Assembly: GCF_002843385.1 (NCBI RefSeq)
Contig: NZ_MVDE01000005.1
Coordinates: 124,001-188,000, forward strand
Reading direction: 5' to 3'
Source: Labilibaculum manganireducens
GTDB lineage: Bacteria; Bacteroidota; Bacteroidia; Bacteroidales; Marinifilaceae
Length of the DNA stretch: 64,000 nucleotides
Shown in pieces: positions 1-7,339 of this stretch. The notes beneath the pieces were generated by a model. It had not been told where the DNA came from and made no database searches. It saw only the letters and a list, made by a program, of their open reading frames with translations. The position numbers and the translations under genes were made by a program. Numbering within the stretch: the stretch's first letter is position 1; each line of letters starts with the position of its first letter.

Positions 1-177
1 CAAAAAGTCAAGTTTCTGGCGAGAAGTTTGATCAAGCCCAAAACCATTTTGTAGATAAAAAAATCTGCAAGTCGATTTCTATTACAAATTTTCTCTTTAT
101 ACGTTACTTATAAACACGCAACCAATTCAATAAAATGACGTCTTAAAAAAATAAGACAAATTCTAAATTCAAAAAAA

Positions 178-624
178 ATGAAAACTTATTTGACAATTAT
201 TCTATCGCTTTTATTCCTTTCTGGATGCCTAAAAGATGATGACAACACTCCCGAAATAACTATCGATTGGGAAACTTATGACTATGTGATGAATTGGACT
301 GAAGTTGAGAGCAAGACGGGAGATTCTGATTGGGAAAATATATTTGAGGGACAAGATTTGACCTTTTTATCTAACTCTATTGATGAAGAACTTGAATTGC
401 CCAATAATGGAATCATTCTATATGCACCAAGTGTCAATATCAATATAAAAAATAACACTTCATTTGAAAGAACAGATAGTACATTCGTACTTTATTTGTA
501 CCCAGATACAACAGAAGCCGATACGATATCCTTAGCTTATAAGCTTTCAGATAGTTCAACCTTAGTGATATCAGACACAACAGTAAGCCCTGCTACTCAA
601 ATTAAATACAGAAGAGATAATTAA
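178..624 (+). CDS. small putative lipoprotein of unknown function
   Basis: This 148-residue protein has a classic lipoprotein signal: a positively charged start, a hydrophobic stretch (residues about 5-15) and a lipobox LSGC with Cys17. An acidic segment (KDDDN) follows, as is common for exported Bacteroidota lipoproteins. The rest is polar, acidic and Ser/Thr/Asp-rich, and looks like beta-rich secreted material. I recognise no domain. It stands alone on the plus strand, followed by a barrel-gene remnant. Membrane anchoring is well supported; function is unknown. Confidence 0.7.
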   Translation: MKTYLTIILSLLFLSGCLKDDDNTPEITIDWETYDYVMNWTEVESKTGDSDWENIFEGQDLTFLSNSIDEELELPNNGIILYAPSVNINIKNNTSFERTDSTFVLYLYPDTTEADTISLAYKLSDSSTLVISDTTVSPATQIKYRRDN

Positions 625-717
625 AATGTACTGTCTCAATTTTTATCTCAGCACTTAATACAGACATAAGCTACTGAATGTCATAAAATAGAAGCAACAA
701 ATTCATATCAATACTGA

Positions 718-897
718 AATGACATTTTAAACTCATCAGACAATGCGTGGGAAGACAGATACGGTAACATTACAGCCGGATCAATTCCTGATCATGATAA
801 CACGTGGGTGCGGATTTCAATCAAATACAATTTCAATCATTTTAGAGGAGGCCTCAAGAAGAAATCTGCCAGTGAAAGTGAATTAATCAGACTATGA
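718..897 (+). pseudogene. C-terminal remnant of an outer-membrane beta-barrel (TonB-dependent receptor-like) gene
   Basis: The frame from the TGA at 715-717 to the TGA at 895-897 reads about 59 residues with no start codon at its head. It contains DNTWVRISIKYNF and then a basic tail, RGGLKKKSASESELIRL. Alternating hydrophobic/aromatic residues ending in Phe, followed by a short charged tail, resemble the last strands of a Bacteroidota outer-membrane barrel such as a TonB-dependent receptor. Upstream of 718 this frame is closed and I see no matching N-terminal part. It is therefore probably a decayed 3' fragment left by a deletion. The family assignment rests on general resemblance only. Confidence 0.5.
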
Positions 898-926
898 AAA
901 ATAGAATACTACTCTTGTTCAAGTTC

Positions 927-1937
927 CTATTCGTAAAACCCTTTTCCAAACACCCCAAATTCATCTTGACCCAGAACTTTATGCTTCCAAATGGCATCCA
1001 TAAATCCGATACCATAAGCGAACAACTGCACAAAACTTGCAGCAAGCGCTTTTATTGCAATGGCAAACGATTTGCTCTTTGTGAGTGCATCAGCAAAAAC
1101 CAGAAAAGCGTACAAAAGAACCGGAAAAGCAAAAATTCGGTGAACAGCAATCCCTAATACTATAGCTCCAATTGTTCCTATTGCGAACAATGATGGGAAC
1201 AGAAAGAAGATCTTGAAAGTTTCCGGGTAATGTTTTGAGATAATGTAGCGGGTTTTGCCAAAACCAAAAACCTGTTTATAGAATTTTTTAAAGGAGATTC
1301 TTCGTTTGTGAAATACGTAAGCATCGTGAACCAACCGAGTCTCGAAACCACGCTTAATTACCTCAATGGCAAAAACCATATCTTCGCCCGGATGCATAGT
1401 AGTTACCGGAAATCCGCCCGTATTTTCATAAACAGCTTTCGAAAAGCCCAAATTAAAACTACGTGGGTGAAATTTGTGAACCTGTTGCTTTCCCCCTCGA
1501 ATACCTCCGGTTGTAAAAAAGGAAGTCATGGCATAAGAAACTGCTTTCTGAAAATCCGAGAAATCGTCCATAGCACCATCGGGACCGCCATAACAATCCA
1601 CAAAATTATCGGTTAATTCCCGATGTATGGTTTCCATATAGTGAGCTGGAAGAATACAATCCGAATCGAAAAACAGAAAATAATTCCCTTTCGCTCTGGC
1701 CAATCCATAGTTACGACCAATGCTGGGACCTTCGTTTTGTTTGTAGAAATACGATATATTTATCCGATCTCGATAGCTGTCGCAAAGCTCTTCACTTTTT
1801 ATCGATGAACCATCCTCAACCACTACCAATTCAAAATCTTTAAAAGTCTGCCCGGATAAACTATCAAGCAGTTCTTTCATTTCATCCGGACGATTGTACA
1901 CCGGAATAATAATCGAAAATTTAATTTCTTCGGACAT
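927..1937 (-). CDS. glycosyltransferase family 2 with C-terminal membrane segments
   Basis: This GT-A fold glycosyltransferase probably adds a sugar to a surface polysaccharide or lipid-linked glycan at the cytoplasmic face of the inner membrane. Motifs in order are FSIIIPVYNRP at the N-terminus, VVVEDGS near residue 45, and the metal-binding FFDSD near residue 105. The C-terminal third has three hydrophobic stretches that look membrane-embedded. I chose the ATG at 1935-1937 because it starts directly before the family's first strand and lies 1 nt after the stop of the upstream methyltransferase gene. The longer ATG at 1970 would overlap that gene by 32 nt. It is the last gene of the minus-strand glycan cluster. 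The exact sugar cannot be told. Confidence 0.85.
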   Translation of the reverse strand: MSEEIKFSIIIPVYNRPDEMKELLDSLSGQTFKDFELVVVEDGSSIKSEELCDSYRDRINISYFYKQNEGPSIGRNYGLARAKGNYFLFFDSDCILPAHYMETIHRELTDNFVDCYGGPDGAMDDFSDFQKAVSYAMTSFFTTGGIRGGKQQVHKFHPRSFNLGFSKAVYENTGGFPVTTMHPGEDMVFAIEVIKRGFETRLVHDAYVFHKRRISFKKFYKQVFGFGKTRYIISKHYPETFKIFFLFPSLFAIGTIGAIVLGIAVHRIFAFPVLLYAFLVFADALTKSKSFAIAIKALAASFVQLFAYGIGFMDAIWKHKVLGQDEFGVFGKGFYE

Positions 1938-1938
1938 C

Positions 1939-2715
1939 TTATCGTTTTTGATTGAAATAGAAAATTTCATTCATTGGCAAGCGATACTTTTCGGCCAAAT
2001 CGGAAGAAATTTCTTTTGCATATTGAGATTGGAAAACAGAAAACCCCACTTTTGACAACTTATCGGCATAATCCAAACCATACAAACGAACATGATCTTT
2101 TTGACGGTACAGTCTCTCTCTTTCCTTCGGATCCGTAACATTTGGATCTTCCATCGTTACCGGATTTTTGGTATCCATGGGAACCTGTAAAATGGCAAAT
2201 CCCTCTGGTTTTAACACCCGGTAAATTTCACTCATTGCCTTCTTGTCATCGGTAACATGTTCCAGCACATGATTGCAGATCACCACATCGTATGATGCTT
2301 CGGAAAAGGGGATTTCCTGCACATCGAAATGCACATCGGCAATGGGAGATTCCAAATCTGCTGTGGTATAATCCAAATTAGGCAACTTTCTAAACCGCTT
2401 GTAAAAGCATTGTTCTGGAGCAATGTGTAAAACTTTAAGTTCTTGTGTAAAGAAATTGGTCTTTTCGTTCAGATACAACCACATCAACCTGTGGCGTTCC
2501 AAAGAAAGGCATTTGGGACACAAAACATTATCTCGCCCTGAGGCTTTGGTGTATCCGTAAGGAAGAAATTTACGGAAATGCCCGCCACATACCGGGCATT
2601 CCACTTTATTTCCGATAAGAAATACGGCAAGTATACGATTTATTATCAGACTCATTCGAATCAAAACCGGACGGGGAAATATTTGTAATAAAATTCTTAT
2701 TATTCGTTTTATCAT
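1939..2715 (-). CDS. class I SAM-dependent methyltransferase with N-terminal zinc ribbon
   Basis: This 258-residue protein has a Methyltransf_11-type core. The acidic strand TADLESP and the later motif DVVICNHVLEHV followed by YRVLKPEG are the usual SAM-binding signatures. Before the core sit two Cys pairs (C40/C43 in CPVC and C66/C69 in CPKC) that probably bind zinc. Ahead of these is a hydrophobic or amphipathic stretch (residues about 5-35) that may attach the protein to the membrane. It lies between two GT2 genes and its stop nearly touches the next start, so it is probably co-transcribed with them and methylates a glycan or its carrier. The substrate is inferred from context only. Confidence 0.8.
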   Translation of the reverse strand: MIKRIIRILLQIFPRPVLIRMSLIINRILAVFLIGNKVECPVCGGHFRKFLPYGYTKASGRDNVLCPKCLSLERHRLMWLYLNEKTNFFTQELKVLHIAPEQCFYKRFRKLPNLDYTTADLESPIADVHFDVQEIPFSEASYDVVICNHVLEHVTDDKKAMSEIYRVLKPEGFAILQVPMDTKNPVTMEDPNVTDPKERERLYRQKDHVRLYGLDYADKLSKVGFSVFQSQYAKEISSDLAEKYRLPMNEIFYFNQKR

Positions 2716-2796
2716 TGGGATTTCGTAAGATTTTCAAAACTACAAATATGAGTGAGGGGTAATCCAGAACTCCTCACGCATAATTTATAATTCAAC

Positions 2797-3744
2797 CTAA
2801 ATTTCTTTTTCAATTTGATAGGTATTTCGCTCTGATGAGCTGCGGCTTACCAATTCAGCTATAAATCCGGTAAGGAACAACTGAGTTCCAATAATCATTG
2901 TTGTTAATGCAATAAAAAAGTACGGACTATTGGTTATGCGGGGGGCTATTTCACCCAAACTCATGCTATACAATTTCTGAAATCCAATCCATGCAGAAGC
3001 AAAAAAACCAACCAAAAACATAAATGTTCCCAGTAATCCGAAAAAGTGCATTGGTTTTTTACCAAACTTGCTGATAAATGAAATGGAAAGTAAATCGAGA
3101 AAACCATTTATAAAACGGCTCAAACCAAACTTTGTTACACCATATTTTCTTTCCTGATGCTGAACCACTTTTTCTGTGATTTTAACAAAACCAGCTTCTT
3201 TGGCCAATATTGGAATGTATCTGTGCATTTCGCCGTACACCTCTACACTCTTCACCACCTTATTCTTATAAGCCTTTAATCCACAATTAAAATCGTGCAG
3301 CTTAATACCAGACATGGCTCTTGCTGTTCTATTAAAAAATTTACTTGGAATTGTCTTGGAAATTGGATCGTAACGCTTCTGCTTCCATCCCGAAACCAAA
3401 TCGAAACCATCTTCTGTTATCATACGGTACAGTTCCGGAATTTCATCCGGCGAATCCTGAAGATCTGCATCCATAGTAATAACAACATCTCCTTCAACAA
3501 TTTCGAATCCGCTGAAAAGAGCTGCTGATTTCCCGTAATTTCGTCGGAATTTGATTCCGCGAACAGAACTATACTTAGTTTGTAAATCCTCTATCACAGT
3601 CCAAGAGGTATCATTACTTCCATCATCAACTAAAACAACCTCATAGCTAAAACTATTTGCCTGCATCACCCGATCAATCCAGGCCAGTAATTCAGGAAGC
3701 GATTCTTCCTCATTGTACAAAGGAACTACAACAGAGATATCCAT
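2797..3744 (-). CDS. polyprenyl-phosphate glycosyltransferase, GT2 DPM1/GtrB-like
   Basis: This 315-residue enzyme probably moves a sugar or amino sugar from a nucleotide donor to undecaprenyl phosphate. The motifs fit the DPM1-like branch of GT2: VVPLYNEEESL at the N-terminus, LVDDGSNDTS, the metal-binding MDADLQDSP near residue 93, and a conserved KxxxxFFNR-like stretch. Two hydrophobic segments near the C-terminus (about 235-255 and 275-300) are typical membrane anchors. It begins 9 bp after the DUF4199 gene, a pairing that is frequent in Bacteroidota. The acceptor and sugar are not determined by sequence. Confidence 0.88.
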   Translation of the reverse strand: MDISVVVPLYNEEESLPELLAWIDRVMQANSFSYEVVLVDDGSNDTSWTVIEDLQTKYSSVRGIKFRRNYGKSAALFSGFEIVEGDVVITMDADLQDSPDEIPELYRMITEDGFDLVSGWKQKRYDPISKTIPSKFFNRTARAMSGIKLHDFNCGLKAYKNKVVKSVEVYGEMHRYIPILAKEAGFVKITEKVVQHQERKYGVTKFGLSRFINGFLDLLSISFISKFGKKPMHFFGLLGTFMFLVGFFASAWIGFQKLYSMSLGEIAPRITNSPYFFIALTTMIIGTQLFLTGFIAELVSRSSSERNTYQIEKEI

Positions 3745-3753
3745 ATTTAAATT

Positions 3754-4317
3754 TTACTGATTATTCAATTCGCTAAATTTATCAATAGAGTTCCTATTAA
3801 ACAAATTTCTGTTCTGACGAAAGAAAAAAGCCAAAATAAGAGAAAAAAACAGTCCTGACAATGCTTTACTGAACCACTGTCCAAAAGCAAATAATCCAGG
3901 TGTGATATTCTTATATATTCCCATCAGCAAATCGATATCTTTTTGCTGATATCCCATTTCATGCAGGCCTTTTTCCAGAAAAATTATGGCTTCTTTAATA
4001 ATAGCCGTATCAAAAAAACTTGTTAAAACATAAATAAAAATAGAATAAAACATCGAGGCAAATCCTATAATAAGGACTCCAGTTGCTAATGCCTTTCCAT
4101 AGCTGATTGCACCACCCAATTCATCATCGCGATACTTTTTCACGCCAAAAAAGATCCCGCTAACTATTAAAAATAGATTTATGGACCGAAGATTCGGATC
4201 GAAATTAACCGATAAATCTTTTAGGTAAACCACAAAGGCTGCTAAAATCAGCGCTCCTCCAACCAATGCTCCAAAAAGAAAAGTGTGTCTAAGTAATGAA
4301 TTTTTAAAAATCTGCAT
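3754..4317 (-). CDS. DUF4199 family inner-membrane protein
   Basis: This 187-residue protein has four hydrophobic stretches (about 13-33, 43-58, 75-97 and 140-165) and the spacing of DUF4199 proteins, including the short motif GVKKYRDDELGGAISYGKA between helices two and three. The family is almost confined to Bacteroidota and usually sits just upstream of a DPM1-like glycosyltransferase, as it does here (9-bp gap). The biochemical role is unknown; a link to lipid-linked sugar synthesis is inferred from this gene order. The start fits the first membrane helix well. Confidence 0.85.
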   Translation of the reverse strand: MQIFKNSLLRHTFLFGALVGGALILAAFVVYLKDLSVNFDPNLRSINLFLIVSGIFFGVKKYRDDELGGAISYGKALATGVLIIGFASMFYSIFIYVLTSFFDTAIIKEAIIFLEKGLHEMGYQQKDIDLLMGIYKNITPGLFAFGQWFSKALSGLFFSLILAFFFRQNRNLFNRNSIDKFSELNNQ

Positions 4318-4531
4318 GAAAGATAAATTTGTTTTTCGAGCACAAAGATATCCGTTTTTACTAGAAAGCCGTAATCAAAAAAGCTTAATTCTAATTTCAA
4401 TTGCTCATTGTTTATATCCGAAATGAATACTTCCTGAAAAAAAACATCATTTTAAAAAAAAATTATTTCTCTGAGAATAAAACCATTGGCTATTCACCAC
4501 CTAAAATTTAGATAAGAAGTTGCATAATTTG

Positions 4532-4562
4532 TTTGCGGGGAATCAGGATTTTTCTACTTTTG
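4532..4562 (+). promoter_or_regulatory. promoter of the SRP RNA gene
   Basis: TTTG at 4532-4535 and TACTTTTG at 4555-4562 are separated by exactly 19 bases. This matches the Bacteroidota housekeeping promoter TTTG-N19-TAnnTTTG at every defined position. Transcription would start around 4568, where the SRP RNA 5' strand GGGTAA begins. Confidence 0.85.
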
Positions 4563-4567
4563 TCGTC

Positions 4568-4663
4568 GGGTAAGCACTATGCGACTAGCTCCTACTGAAT
4601 CCCCCCAGGGTCGGAAGGCAGCAAGGGTAGGTGGTCGAAGCAGTGCGACGTAGCTGTTTACCC
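4568..4663 (+). ncRNA. ffs: signal recognition particle RNA (4.5S, bacterial small type)
   Basis: The apical hairpin shows the conserved SRP core: the GGTCGGAAGGCAGCAAGGG segment, with the GGAA tetraloop closed by the asymmetric loop that binds Ffh. The outer ends pair (GGGTAA at 4568-4573 with TTACCC at 4658-4663), giving a single long hairpin of about 96 nt, the size expected for small bacterial SRP RNA. A perfect promoter lies directly upstream and a T-rich run follows at 4665-4670. The RNA works with Ffh and FtsY to deliver nascent membrane proteins to the translocon. Confidence 0.93.
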
Positions 4664-4694
4664 ACTTTTTATACTTTATTATTTGTATAAAAAT

Positions 4695-4768
4695 GCCGAT
4701 ATAGCTCAGTTGGTCAGAGCAGCTGATTTGTAATCAGCAGGTCGCGGGTTCGAATCCCCCTATCGGCT
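4695..4768 (+). tRNA. tRNA-Thr (TGT), first copy
   Basis: The cloverleaf has acceptor GCCGATA pairing with TATCGGC, a D arm GCTC/GAGC, an anticodon stem GCTGA/TCAGC with loop TTTGTAA (anticodon TGT, reading ACA), and a TTCGAAT T-loop. The bases after the discriminator are CCA (4769-4771), so this copy encodes its own CCA end. The later copies do not. Confidence 0.97.
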
Positions 4769-4779
4769 CCAATAAAATT

Positions 4780-4859
4780 AAAAGAAAGCTTGCGGGCTTT
4801 CTTTCGTTCTTTACAAGATTATTTGAAGGATCATTTTTACCTTCTAAAAATAACAAAAC
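4780..4859 (+). repeat. cassette spacer repeat, copy 1
   Basis: This is an 80-bp spacer holding a hairpin (AAAGAAAGC / GCTTTCTTT), then TTTACAAGATTATTTGAAGG, then CCTTCTAAAAATAACAAAAC leading directly into a tRNA-Thr. Near-identical spacers precede the tRNAs at 5134 and 5309, so spacer and tRNA were duplicated together. The spacer has TTTG 19 bases ahead of TAAAAATA, which could give each copy its own promoter; this is inference. Confidence 0.8.
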
Positions 4860-4933
4860 GCCGATGTAGCTCAGTTGGTCAGAGCAGCTGATTTGTAATC
4901 AGCAGGTCGTGGGTTCGAATCCCTCCATCGGCT
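4860..4933 (+). tRNA. tRNA-Thr (TGT), second copy
   Basis: Acceptor GCCGATG pairs with CATCGGC. The D and anticodon arms match the first copy, with loop TTTGTAA and anticodon TGT; the T-loop is TTCGAAT. It differs from copy one at the acceptor/T-stem boundary and has no encoded CCA. It is intact by eye. Confidence 0.96.
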
Positions 4934-4970
4934 CAATTTAAGGAAGATTATCTCCTTTTATTTTGTTACT

Positions 4971-5042
4971 GCCGTTGTAGCTCAGGGGTAGAGCGCTTCC
5001 TTGGTAAGGAAGAGGTCATGAGTTCAATTCTCATCAATGGCT
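4971..5042 (+). tRNA. tRNA-Thr (GGT)
   Basis: Acceptor GCCGTTG pairs with CAATGGC (one G-T pair). The anticodon stem CTTCC/GGAAG closes loop TTGGTAA, giving anticodon GGT, which reads ACC and ACT. The T-loop is TTCAATT. It differs in sequence from its TGT neighbours and so is a separate isoacceptor, not a cassette duplicate. CCA is not encoded. Confidence 0.95.
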
Positions 5043-5051
5043 CAATTAAAA

Positions 5052-5133
5052 CTATAAAGAAAGCTTCCGGGCTTATTTTCGTTCTTTACAAGATTATCTG
5101 AAGGATCGTTTTACCTTCTAAAAATAACAAAAC
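5052..5133 (+). repeat. cassette spacer repeat, copy 2
   Basis: This is a second copy of the spacer found before the tRNA at 4860. It has AAAGAAAGCTTCCGGGCTTA in place of the perfect hairpin and TCTGAAGG instead of TTTGAAGG. The hairpin is degenerate and the TTTG box is changed, so this copy is likely less active. Confidence 0.75.
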
Positions 5134-5216
5134 GCCGATGTAGCTCAGTTGGTCAGAGCAACCGATTTGTAATCAGTCCCGACTAGTCGGGATGGATTTA
5201 AATCCCTCCATCGGCT
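5134..5216 (+). pseudogene. degenerate tRNA-Thr (TGT) copy interrupted by a palindrome
   Basis: The first 44 bases match the neighbouring tRNA-Thr copies apart from the anticodon stem (ACCGA/TCAGT, one mismatch). Then the variable loop and the 5' side of the T arm are replaced by the perfect palindrome CCCGACTAGTCGGG (5179-5192). The T-loop is changed from TTCGAAT to TTTAAAT, and the unit is 83 nt rather than 74. The acceptor ends still pair. The lost T-arm makes it very unlikely to work as a tRNA. Confidence 0.85.
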
Positions 5217-5227
5217 CAAAAAAAAAC

Positions 5228-5308
5228 AATAAAGAAAGCTTTCGGGCTTATTTTCGTTCTTTACAAGATTATCTGAAGGATCGTTTTTCCTTCTAAAAAT
5301 AACAAAAC
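5228..5308 (+). repeat. cassette spacer repeat, copy 3
   Basis: This third copy of the spacer closely matches copy 2 (AAAGAAAGCTTTCGGGCTTA, then CTGAAGGATCG) and ends in AACAAAAC directly before the next tRNA. The closeness of copies 2 and 3 suggests the most recent duplication was spacer-plus-tRNA with a period of about 175 bp. Confidence 0.75.
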
Positions 5309-5382
5309 GCCGATGTAGCTCAGTTGGTCAGAGCAGCTGATTTGTAATCAGCAGGTCGTGGGTTCGAATCCCTCCATCGGCT
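5309..5382 (+). tRNA. tRNA-Thr (TGT), last copy
   Basis: It is identical by eye to the copy at 4860: acceptor GCCGATG/CATCGGC, anticodon loop TTTGTAA, T-loop TTCGAAT, no encoded CCA. A run of eight T residues follows directly and probably ends transcription of the array. Confidence 0.96.
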
Positions 5383-5485
5383 CTTTTTTTTACCCCACCA
5401 ACTTCATATTTTTCGAATCTCTATGATGCGAAAATAGTTTCGCGTCTCTATGTTTTATTTCTTGAGTTCAAAACATATGCTATTC

Positions 5486-5516
5486 TTTGTATGTAAAAGA
5501 AATTAGTGTATTTTCG
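5486..5516 (+). promoter_or_regulatory. promoter of the transaldolase gene
   Basis: TTTG at 5486-5489 and TATTTTCG at 5509-5516 are separated by 19 bases, one mismatch from the Bacteroidota consensus. The transcript would begin near 5523, about 26 nt before the start codon at 5549. Confidence 0.6.
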
Positions 5517-5548
5517 TTTTGAACAAATAACAAACTAAAAATCGTAAA

Positions 5549-6205
5549 ATGAAGTTTTTTATCGACACAGCAAATCTTGATCAGATTAAAGAAGCGCAGG
5601 ATTTAGGAATCCTTGACGGCGTTACCACTAACCCATCTCTTATGGCTAAGGAGGGGATTAAAGGGGAAGTAAACATCAAAAAGCACTATGTTGATATTTG
5701 CGAAATTGTAGATGGTGATGTAAGTGCTGAGGTTATTGCAACCGATTTTGAAGGAATGATTTCTGAAGGCTTGGAATTAGCCGCTCTTCATCCACAAATT
5801 GTTGTGAAAGTTCCTTGTACCAAAAATGGTATTAAAGCAGTAAAATACCTAAGCTCACAGGATATCAGAACTAACTGTACCTTGATATTCTCAGTAGGTC
5901 AGGCATTGTTGGCGGCTAAAGCGGGAGCAACATATGTATCTCCTTTTGTTGGCCGTTTAGATGATATTTGTACTGATGGTATTGACTTAATTCGTCAAAT
6001 TGTGGATATGAACAGCTACTATGGTTTCGAAACTCAGGTTCTGGCTGCATCAGTTCGTCACACCATGCACATGGTTCAATGTATCGAAGCTGGTGCTGAT
6101 GTTACAACCAGTCCTCTTAGTGCCATTACAGGTCTGCTAAATCACCCTTTAACCGATAAAGGTTTGGAGCAGTTCCTTGCTGATTACAACAAGCTAAATG
6201 GTTAA
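5549..6205 (+). CDS. tal: transaldolase, short MipB/TalC-like subfamily
   Basis: This 218-residue cytoplasmic TIM-barrel enzyme exchanges a dihydroxyacetone unit between sedoheptulose-7-P and glyceraldehyde-3-P in the non-oxidative pentose phosphate pathway. It starts [10 protein letters not shown], has [13 protein letters not shown] near residues 24-36 and the Schiff-base lysine in [10 protein letters not shown] (Lys87). The family also includes fructose-6-phosphate aldolase. Family knowledge says a Tyr in the SPxVxR motif favours aldolase and a Phe favours transaldolase. Here it is Phe133 (SPFVGRLDD), so I prefer transaldolase. It has its own promoter and a strong terminator, so is probably monocistronic. 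Confidence 0.9.
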   Translation: MKFFIDTANLDQIKEAQDLGILDGVTTNPSLMAKEGIKGEVNIKKHYVDICEIVDGDVSAEVIATDFEGMISEGLELAALHPQIVVKVPCTKNGIKAVKYLSSQDIRTNCTLIFSVGQALLAAKAGATYVSPFVGRLDDICTDGIDLIRQIVDMNSYYGFETQVLAASVRHTMHMVQCIEAGADVTTSPLSAITGLLNHPLTDKGLEQFLADYNKLNG

Positions 6206-6222
6206 ACATTAGATGATATTAT

Positions 6223-6252
6223 AAAAAAGGAGTGCTTCGGTACTCCTTTTTT
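6223..6252 (+). terminator. terminator after transaldolase
   Basis: AAAAAAGGAGT and ACTCCTTTTTT form an 11-bp stem around GCTTCGGT, with the run of T as the 3' arm. It lies 18 bp after the transaldolase stop. Confidence 0.85.
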
Positions 6253-6388
6253 GTTTGTATCAAATCCAAATCCTGCAGCACTACAACCTCTTTCCTTTTC
6301 AAGCAACAAAATAAATAGGCATCAGTACATTAGCTATTTCAAAGAATCTTTTATCTTTATCATCCATAATAACCCAAAACCACTACAA

Positions 6389-7000
6389 ATGCTTTTAAAA
6401 TTGTATCCTGACAACCCCAACCATAGGGAATTCAGGAAAATTGCTGACATTTTAAAGGATGGCGGAATTATCATCTACCCAACTGATACCATCTATGCTA
6501 TTGGCTGTGACATAAACAATAATAAGGCCATACAGAAGATTGCTAATTTAAAAGGAATAAATGCTGAACAAGCAAATTTTTCCTTAATCTGCAGTAGTTT
6601 GAGCAACCTCTCGGAATACGCCAAAGTTGACAATACAACCTTTAAAATGATGAAGAAAAATTTACCCGGAGCCTTCACATTTATCCTACAGGCAAGTAGT
6701 AATGTTCCTAAATTATTCAAGAGTAAAAAGAAAACTGTTGGTATTCGCGTGCCTGATCATTACATTCCGATAAGTATTGTTGAGGAATTAGGGAATCCAA
6801 TACTAACCACTTCAATTCATGATCCGGATGAAGTTGTTGAATACACCACCGATCCTGAATTAATTCACGAGAAATACAGCAAACAAGTTGATCTTGTTAT
6901 TGATGGAGGTTACGGCAGAAACACTGCTTCTACAATTGTTGACTGTACTACTGATTCTTTTGAAATTATCCGACCAGGAATTGGTGAGTTAATGCTATAA
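6389..7000 (+). CDS. YrdC/YciO/Sua5-family protein (probable L-threonylcarbamoyladenylate synthase)
   Basis: The family makes threonylcarbamoyl-AMP from threonine, bicarbonate and ATP, the precursor of the t6A37 tRNA modification. In this reading the protein has 203 residues. The core shows GGIIIYPTDTIYAIGCDINN, then NLKGINAEQANFSLIC in the nucleotide-binding region, KKTVGIRVPDH, and a STIVDCT motif near the end. I chose the ATG at 6389 because the family normally begins about 30 residues before the PTDT motif. The upstream frame to 6251 runs through a terminator and looks non-coding. The YciO branch is less certain to be the synthase than YrdC/TsaC. The tRNA-Thr array and MtaB, which acts on t6A, are elsewhere in the window. 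Confidence 0.8.
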   Translation: MLLKLYPDNPNHREFRKIADILKDGGIIIYPTDTIYAIGCDINNNKAIQKIANLKGINAEQANFSLICSSLSNLSEYAKVDNTTFKMMKKNLPGAFTFILQASSNVPKLFKSKKKTVGIRVPDHYIPISIVEELGNPILTTSIHDPDEVVEYTTDPELIHEKYSKQVDLVIDGGYGRNTASTIVDCTTDSFEIIRPGIGELML

Positions 7001-7057
7001 AACCAAACTTAAAAAGCAATGCCATCAACTGAATATTGACGGCATTGTTTTTAGTAA

Positions 7058-7339
7058 TTATCTGGAAGCTGCAATCTCTGATGATCTCAGCAAACTAACG
7101 CGAAGAGCTATATGGCCGTCAGGCTTATTACCTATAAATTCGGGTCTGAATCCTGCTTCTTCGAGCTCTGACTTTACCAAACCTATCAACTCCGGACTTG
7201 CATTGTTAAAATGATGAGTTGCAACAATACTCCCCTTATTAAATTTACTCTCCAATTCGTCAAGAATTTTCCGCGTATCCTGCTTGTATTTTGTCATCTC
7301 TTTCTCAATTAGATGATTGTACTCTGTAATTTTTTTCAT
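7058..7339 (-). CDS. hypothetical 93-residue protein
   Basis: This is a small, soluble protein. The first half (residues 1-35) is charged and helical and may form a short coiled coil. The second half (VATHHFNNASPELIGLVKSE, then GFRPEFIGNKPDGHIALRV) looks like a compact alpha/beta fold. I recognise no family. The start codon lies inside the left arm of a perfect 20-bp inverted repeat shared with the divergent open frame at 7396. Confidence 0.55.
   Translation of the reverse strand: MKKITEYNHLIEKEMTKYKQDTRKILDELESKFNKGSIVATHHFNNASPELIGLVKSELEEAGFRPEFIGNKPDGHIALRVSLLRSSEIAASR

Noticed and set aside
1-54. Possible tail of a plus-strand gene (frame 1 ends TAG at 52-54)
   Set aside because: Only 17 codons are visible and they show no motif; the call would be a guess.
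894-1157. Plus-strand open frame of 87 residues
   Set aside because: It lies antisense to the well-supported GT2 gene and has a Lys/Ser-rich composition typical of a shadow frame.
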